A stretch of DNA of 64,000 bases, from positions 2,163,501 through 2,227,500 of the forward strand of contig NZ_CP013949.1 in NCBI RefSeq assembly GCF_000296215.2, given 5' to 3'. Made by a program: the position numbers and the translations under genes. The DNA comes from Bradyrhizobium sp. CCGE-LA001. Lineage in GTDB: Bacteria > Pseudomonadota > Alphaproteobacteria > Rhizobiales > Xanthobacteraceae. Below the pieces are notes generated by a model, which was not told the DNA's origin, did no database searches, and worked only from the letters and a program-made list of their open reading frames with translations. Every line of letters starts with the position of its first letter. Position 1 is the stretch's first letter. Of this stretch, positions 59,407 through 64,000 are shown one piece after another.

Positions 59407-61740
59407 GTGTCGCATAAGCTTGTCCCGGCGCTCCTCGCCGCTCTCTTCCTCGCGATCTCATCCCTCTCCGGTGCCCGCGCCGAAACGCCGGCTGCGAGCA
59501 GCGCGGCCGCGCTGTCGCCTGACGAGGCCAGGCGAGCGCTCGACACGCTCCAGGACGACAAGAAACGCGCGCAGATGATCGATACGCTGCGGGCAATCGC
59601 GAATGTATCCGGCCCGCAGCAGCCGGCAGCGACCGCGCCCGGGCAGAAATCGCCGATTCCGCTGGCGGCCGACGGCCTCGGCGCGCAACTCCTGCTCACG
59701 GTATCGGAGGAGATTCAGGAGATATCGGGCGAGATCGCCAGCATGGCCCGGACGCTTACGCATTTTCCGGCGTTTTATTACTGGTTCCTGCGCACCGCGA
59801 ATGATCCCGCCGCCTACAATCTCCTGATCGAGATCGCCTGGAAGCTGGCGCTGGTGCTCGGTTGCGCCCTTGCGGCCGAGTGGGTGATCTTCCGCCTGAT
59901 CCGCCGCCCGGTCGTATTCCTCGAGGGACGCGTGCCGCAGACGGCGCGCCTGCCGGCACAGGTGCTGCCCACAATTGACCCGCCGTCATCGGTTGCCGAC
60001 GTCACTCCGGCCCCCGAGCTGAACAAGCGCCGTCACAGCCTTGCGCGCGTCTGGCAGGTCCTGTCGCGGCTGCCCTTCGTGCTGGGACGCTTCGTGCTCG
60101 AGCTGCTGCCGGTGGTCGTCTTCGTCGGCGTCGCCACCGCGCTCCTCGGCACGGAGATCGGCCAGCCCACCACCGTTCGCCTCGTGATCCTCGCGGTCGT
60201 CAACGCCTACGCGTTCTCGCGCGGCCTGATTTGCGCGGTCCGGGCGCTGGCGGGACCGTTCGGCGTGTTTCCTGTCAGGGCCGAGACCGCCGCCTATGTC
60301 GAGATCTGGGCGCGCCGCATCGTCGGCGTCGGCGTCTCCGGCATCGCCTTTGCCAATGTAGCCTTGCTGCTCGGCTTGCACCGCGCCGGCTATGCCGCGT
60401 TGCTGCGCATGGTAATGCTGGTCGTGCATCTCTTCGTCGTCGTCATCATCCTGCAATGCCGCCGCCAGGTCGCCGAAGCGATCCGCGCGCCGGCTGAGCG
60501 GCAGGGGATCGCGGCCCGCCTGCGCAATCGCATCGCCGGCGGCTGGCACTATCCGGCCATTGCGCTCGATCTCGCGCTGTGGGCGGTGTGGGCGCTCAAC
60601 ATCCGCAACGGCTATTCGCTGCTCTTGCAATATTTCGTCGGCACGGCCGTGGTGGCGTTGATCACGCGTGTCGCCATCATGCTGACGCTGAGCCTCATCG
60701 ACCGCGGCTTCCGCATCAAGCCGGAGATCCTCCAGCGCTTTCCCGGCCTCGAGATCCGGGCCAACCGCTATCTGCCGATGCTGCGCAAGATCGTATCGGG
60801 CGTGATCGCCTTCATCGGATTCGTGGCCGTTCTCGAAGTCTGGGGCGTGGACGCCATCGTCTGGTTCTATGGCGGTCAGATCGGCAGCCGGCTGATCTCG
60901 GCCGTGGTGACGATCGGCCTCGCCGTGGCCATCGCAGCCGCGATCTGGGAGGCCAGCAACGCGCTGCTGGACCGCCAGATCAATACGCTATCGCGGGACG
61001 GCCACTATGCCCGCGCCGCGCGCCTGCGCACGTTCCAGCCGATGCTACGCACGGCGCTGCTCTGCCTAATAGGGACCGTTGTCGGCCTCACCGCGCTGAG
61101 CGAGATCGGCGTCAATGTCGCTCCGCTGCTCGCGGGTGCCGGCATCGTCGGCATCGCCATCGGCTTCGGATCGCAGAAGCTGGTGCAGGACCTCATCACG
61201 GGCCTGTTCCTGCTGCTCGAGAACACGGTGCAGGTCGGCGACAATGTCAGCGTTTCGGGATTGTCGGGCGTGGTGGAGAACGTCTCGATCCGCACCATCC
61301 GCCTGCGTGCCGGTGATGGCGCCGTGCACATCGTGCCGTTCAGCGCGGTCACGACCATCACCAATGCCAGCCGCGGCGCCGGCAATGCCTCGGTCAGCGT
61401 CAACGTCGCCTACAAGGAAGACACCGATCGCGCCGGCCAGATCCTCAAGGGCATCGTCGACGAGATGCGCAGCGAGCCGGATTTCCGCGCGTTGATTCGC
61501 GGCGATCTCGAGCTCTGGGGCGTCGACAAGGTCGATGGCGCGATGGTGTCGATCGTCGGCCAGATCCGCTGCACCGAGGCCGGCCGCTGGCCGGTCCAGC
61601 GCGAATTCAACCGCCGCATGAAGCAGCGCTTCCAGCAGAACGGGATCCAGGTCGCATCCGCGACGCAGACGATCCTGATGCATGTCGTGCCACCGTCCGA
61701 CAGCGCGGCCAATCTGACGCCGCGGCGGGCGGCCGGATAG
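59407..61740 (+). CDS. mechanosensitive channel of the MscS family (large form)
   Basis: 777 residues from GTG 59407. A signal peptide (LVPALLAALFLAISSLSGARA) and a periplasmic helical stretch precede about ten membrane segments. The MscS pore helix and beta domain are clear from about residue 575: GIVGIAIGFGSQKLVQDLITG, then LENTVQVGDNVSV and VENVSIRTIRLRAGDGAVHIVPF. It should open under membrane tension to release solutes on osmotic downshock. The additional N-terminal helices place it among the large MscS-like channels. Confidence 0.93.
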   Translation: MSHKLVPALLAALFLAISSLSGARAETPAASSAAALSPDEARRALDTLQDDKKRAQMIDTLRAIANVSGPQQPAATAPGQKSPIPLAADGLGAQLLLTVSEEIQEISGEIASMARTLTHFPAFYYWFLRTANDPAAYNLLIEIAWKLALVLGCALAAEWVIFRLIRRPVVFLEGRVPQTARLPAQVLPTIDPPSSVADVTPAPELNKRRHSLARVWQVLSRLPFVLGRFVLELLPVVVFVGVATALLGTEIGQPTTVRLVILAVVNAYAFSRGLICAVRALAGPFGVFPVRAETAAYVEIWARRIVGVGVSGIAFANVALLLGLHRAGYAALLRMVMLVVHLFVVVIILQCRRQVAEAIRAPAERQGIAARLRNRIAGGWHYPAIALDLALWAVWALNIRNGYSLLLQYFVGTAVVALITRVAIMLTLSLIDRGFRIKPEILQRFPGLEIRANRYLPMLRKIVSGVIAFIGFVAVLEVWGVDAIVWFYGGQIGSRLISAVVTIGLAVAIAAAIWEASNALLDRQINTLSRDGHYARAARLRTFQPMLRTALLCLIGTVVGLTALSEIGVNVAPLLAGAGIVGIAIGFGSQKLVQDLITGLFLLLENTVQVGDNVSVSGLSGVVENVSIRTIRLRAGDGAVHIVPFSAVTTITNASRGAGNASVSVNVAYKEDTDRAGQILKGIVDEMRSEPDFRALIRGDLELWGVDKVDGAMVSIVGQIRCTEAGRWPVQREFNRRMKQRFQQNGIQVASATQTILMHVVPPSDSAANLTPRRAAG

Positions 61741-61950
61741 CGGCTCGCCACACCCGCCCCGGAATGTCGAGGGGAGAGCAAGCGCTCTTGCTCTCTGCTT
61801 TGCCGCGCTGAGCGCTTGACCGACGGTGTCCCCACACAGTCTCGCTGCGGTGCGAGATCACAATCGATGCACGAGTCCCAACGTCCTTGATCTCTGGGGA
61901 GCGCTGGCCGACAATGCCTGCGGTTCAATAAGAGACTTTTGGGGGAATTC

Positions 61951-63603
61951 GTGAATAGACCTGCCCGGGTCGCTGCCCAGCCGACATCATCCGATCAATC
62001 GCATGGCATGACGCTGCTGCGCGATCCCTTGCTCAACAAGGGCACCGCCTTCACGGAATCCGAGCGCGAGGCGCTGGGTCTGCGCGGCCTGTTGCCGCCT
62101 TGCGTGCTGACGATGGAGACGCAGGCCCAGCGCGTCCTCACCAATCTGCGCACGTTGCCGACGGATCTGGAAAAATACGTCGCGCTGAACGCGCTGCATG
62201 ACCGCAACGAGGCGCTGTTCTTCCGCGTCGTGGTCGAGAATATCGACGAGATCCAGCCGATCATCTACACGCCGACCGTGGGGCTCGCCTGCCAGAAATA
62301 CGGGCTGATCTTCCAGCGGCCGCGCGGCATGTTCATCTCCTCGCGCGATCGCGGCCAGATCGCGGAGATCCTGAAGAACTGGCCTTATCAGGCGAGGCTG
62401 ATCGTCGTCACCGACGGCGAGCGCATCCTGGGTCTCGGCGATCTCGGCGCCAACGGCATGGGGATTCCGGTCGGCAAGCTCTCGCTCTATTCGGCCTGCG
62501 CCGGCGTGCATCCCGAGCACTGCCTGCCCATCGTGCTCGACGTCGGCACCAACAATGAAGAGCTTCTGAACGATCCCTATTATCTCGGCCTGCGCGAGCG
62601 GCGACTGACGGGCGAAGCCTATGACGGCTTCGTCGACGAGTTCATGCAGGCGGCGCGCAAGACCTTTCCCGGCGTGCTGATCCAGTTCGAGGATTTCGCC
62701 AACCATTCGGCGTTCAAGCTGCTGCATAAATATCGCGATGAAGCCTGTGTCTTCAACGACGACATCCAGGGCACCGCGGCGGTGGCGCTGGCCGGCCTGT
62801 TCTCGGCTTTGCGCATCTCCGGCGGCAAGCTCAGGGACCAGCGCATTCTCTTCCTCGGCGCGGGCGAGGCGGCGACCGGCATCGCCGACCTGGTCGTCTC
62901 CGCCATGATGGCGGAGGGCGCATCCGAGGCGGAAGCGCTTCGCCGCAACTGGCTGGTGGATTCCCGCGGCCTCGTCGTCGGCGGCCGTGACGGCCTCTCC
63001 GGCCACAAGCTCCGCTATGCGCATGCCGACCAGGCGCCGATCGCAGATTTCCTCACCGCGATCAAGACGCTGAAGCCGACGGCGATCATCGGCGTCGCCG
63101 CGGTCGGCGGCGCCTTCACGCCCGAGGTGCTCAAGACGATGGCCGAGCTCAACGAGCAGCCGATCGTGTTCGCGCTCTCCAACCCGACCTCGAAGGCGGA
63201 ATGCTCGGCGGAGGATGCCTATCGCTATACCGAAGGCCGCGCGCTGTTCGCCTGCGGCAGCCCGTATGACCCGGTGAAGCTCAACGGCCGCACCTTCGTG
63301 CCGCGTCAGGGCAACAACTCCTACATCTTCCCCGGTGTCGGCCTCGGCGTCATCGCCAGCTGCTCGCGCCTCGTGACCGACGAGATGTTCATGGCGGCGG
63401 CGCACACGCTCGCCGACTGCGTCGGCAAGGACGACCTCGCGCAAGGCAGCCTCTATCCAGCGCTGCCGCGCATCCGCGAGGTTTCGGTCCGCATCGCCGC
63501 CGCCGTGGCGGACGTCGCCTATCAGCGCGGCCTCGCCGATGGCCCCGCGCCCAATGACGTGAAGGCCCTGGTACAGTCGCTGATGTACGAGCCGAAGTAC
63601 TGA
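61951..63603 (+). CDS. NAD-type malic enzyme
   Basis: 550 residues from GTG 61951, with GGGGGAA upstream. Malic enzyme signatures are intact: IIYTPTVGLACQKYG, the catalytic and metal region FEDFANHSAFKLLHKYRDEACVFNDDIQGTAAV, and the dinucleotide motif ILFLGAGEAATGIADL. It oxidatively decarboxylates malate to pyruvate. Length and sequence fit the E. coli SfcA/MaeA type and it lacks the phosphotransacetylase-like C-terminal domain of the rhizobial Dme/Tme enzymes. NAD preference is inferred from the type. Confidence 0.93.
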   Translation: MNRPARVAAQPTSSDQSHGMTLLRDPLLNKGTAFTESEREALGLRGLLPPCVLTMETQAQRVLTNLRTLPTDLEKYVALNALHDRNEALFFRVVVENIDEIQPIIYTPTVGLACQKYGLIFQRPRGMFISSRDRGQIAEILKNWPYQARLIVVTDGERILGLGDLGANGMGIPVGKLSLYSACAGVHPEHCLPIVLDVGTNNEELLNDPYYLGLRERRLTGEAYDGFVDEFMQAARKTFPGVLIQFEDFANHSAFKLLHKYRDEACVFNDDIQGTAAVALAGLFSALRISGGKLRDQRILFLGAGEAATGIADLVVSAMMAEGASEAEALRRNWLVDSRGLVVGGRDGLSGHKLRYAHADQAPIADFLTAIKTLKPTAIIGVAAVGGAFTPEVLKTMAELNEQPIVFALSNPTSKAECSAEDAYRYTEGRALFACGSPYDPVKLNGRTFVPRQGNNSYIFPGVGLGVIASCSRLVTDEMFMAAAHTLADCVGKDDLAQGSLYPALPRIREVSVRIAAAVADVAYQRGLADGPAPNDVKALVQSLMYEPKY

Positions 63604-63664
63604 GGCTTACAATTCGAGTTGAACGCGTGGAGCGCCTCACCGCTCCCTCTCCCCGTAAGAGCGG

Positions 63665-63877
63665 CAGGGCAATCGCATATGGGAGCGATTTCGCCTGTTG
63701 CCATCCTTCGAGACGCCCGCCGTTGGCGGGCCCTCAGGATGAGGATATGCGTGTGCGGCCGTCGTTTCAACGCGCACCGACGCTGCTTAGCCTCATCCTG
63801 AGGAGATCGCGAAGCGGTCGTCTCGAAGGACGGGGCGCGCGCTCAGGTCGCGCAAAATGCCATATGCGATTGCCCTG
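63665..63877. repeat. nested palindromic element
   Basis: Outer arms are an 18-base perfect inverted repeat (CAGGGCAATCGCATATGG at 63665-63682, complement at 63860-63877). Within them a second pair (TCCTTCGAGACG 63704-63715 and 63819-63830) and a third (CTCAGGATGAGG 63733-63744 and 63791-63802) give three nested palindromes. No gene lies inside. The remaining bases to 64000 contain GC-rich hairpin sequence of the same kind as at 49481-49598 but no supportable gene. Confidence 0.85.
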
Positions 63878-64000
63878 GTAAGAATGAGGAGAGGGAGCGA
63901 GCGTGCTCCCTTAACCACTCCCGCTCTTCGGCGGGGAGAGCTCGGACCGCCCGCGATCCGGGTGAGGGGCGAGGTACACCGCCAATCGGGTCCGAAGTCC

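Noticed and set aside
1..64000. CRISPR arrays, prophage, rRNA or tRNA genes, integrated elements
   Set aside because: No regularly spaced repeats, no phage structural or integrase genes, and no cloverleaf sequence other than the tRNA-like part of ssrA were seen.

Overview
The window is chromosomal DNA of a high-GC alphaproteobacterium, most probably a Bradyrhizobium or close relative in the Nitrobacteraceae. The support is GC-rich third codon positions, a circularly permuted two-piece ssrA (tmRNA) gene, FNR/FixK-type boxes (TTGAT-N4-ATCAA) in front of small proteins, an Irr-type iron box before feoAB, a DUF3551 secreted protein, several ABC and tripartite (TctABC/Bug) uptake systems, and intergenic palindromic repeats of the kind scattered through rhizobial genomes. 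No family was confirmed by a search; names rest on motifs, length and gene order.

Layout. 1-15 kb: the 3' part of a GAF-GGDEF-EAL protein; a membrane protein of unknown function; a TetR repressor divergent from a cytochrome P450 across a perfect 11-bp palindrome; a large AsmA-type protein; a DUF2336 protein with a small partner; an overlapping KaiC-like ATPase and hybrid histidine kinase; and a GNAT acetyltransferase divergent from a small protein next to a FixK-type box. 15-23 kb: an outer-membrane beta-barrel protein, two small membrane or secreted proteins (one with a FixK-type box), then a minus-strand series of ssrA, sspB, fumC, DUF4169, an RHH protein, feoA and feoB.

23-35 kb: tctB-tctA-tctC; thyA-GNAT-folA; hflK-hflC, a DUF2065 protein and a periplasmic Do-type protease (a membrane and envelope quality-control group); serB divergent from miaA. 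35-41 kb: the branched-chain amino acid genes ilvI-ilvH, a methyltransferase, two exporter-type membrane proteins and ilvC. They are preceded by a consensus promoter, a 21-residue leader peptide rich in Ile, Leu and Val, and a terminator, which is a classical attenuator.

41-64 kb: an SDR enzyme, a sulfatase/LTA-synthase-like membrane enzyme, an orphan Bug receptor, an OpuC-like osmolyte ABC system, a NitT/TauT-like ABC system with a cupin and a Nudix protein nearby, a complete Liv-type ABC operon that runs by 4-base overlaps into a PPK2 polyphosphate kinase and a patatin-like phospholipase, an MscS-family channel, an NAD-type malic enzyme, and a nested palindromic repeat at the right edge.

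Most of the content is ordinary core or transport genes. The parts most worth following are the KaiC/kinase pair with altered catalytic positions and no kaiB, the ssrA-sspB locus whose adaptor tail resembles the start of a neighbouring DUF4169 protein, the candidate FixK and Irr boxes, the ilv attenuator, the Liv-PPK2-patatin coupling, and a repeat found just after both feoB and the patatin gene. No tRNA, rRNA, CRISPR array, prophage or intact insertion sequence was recognised.
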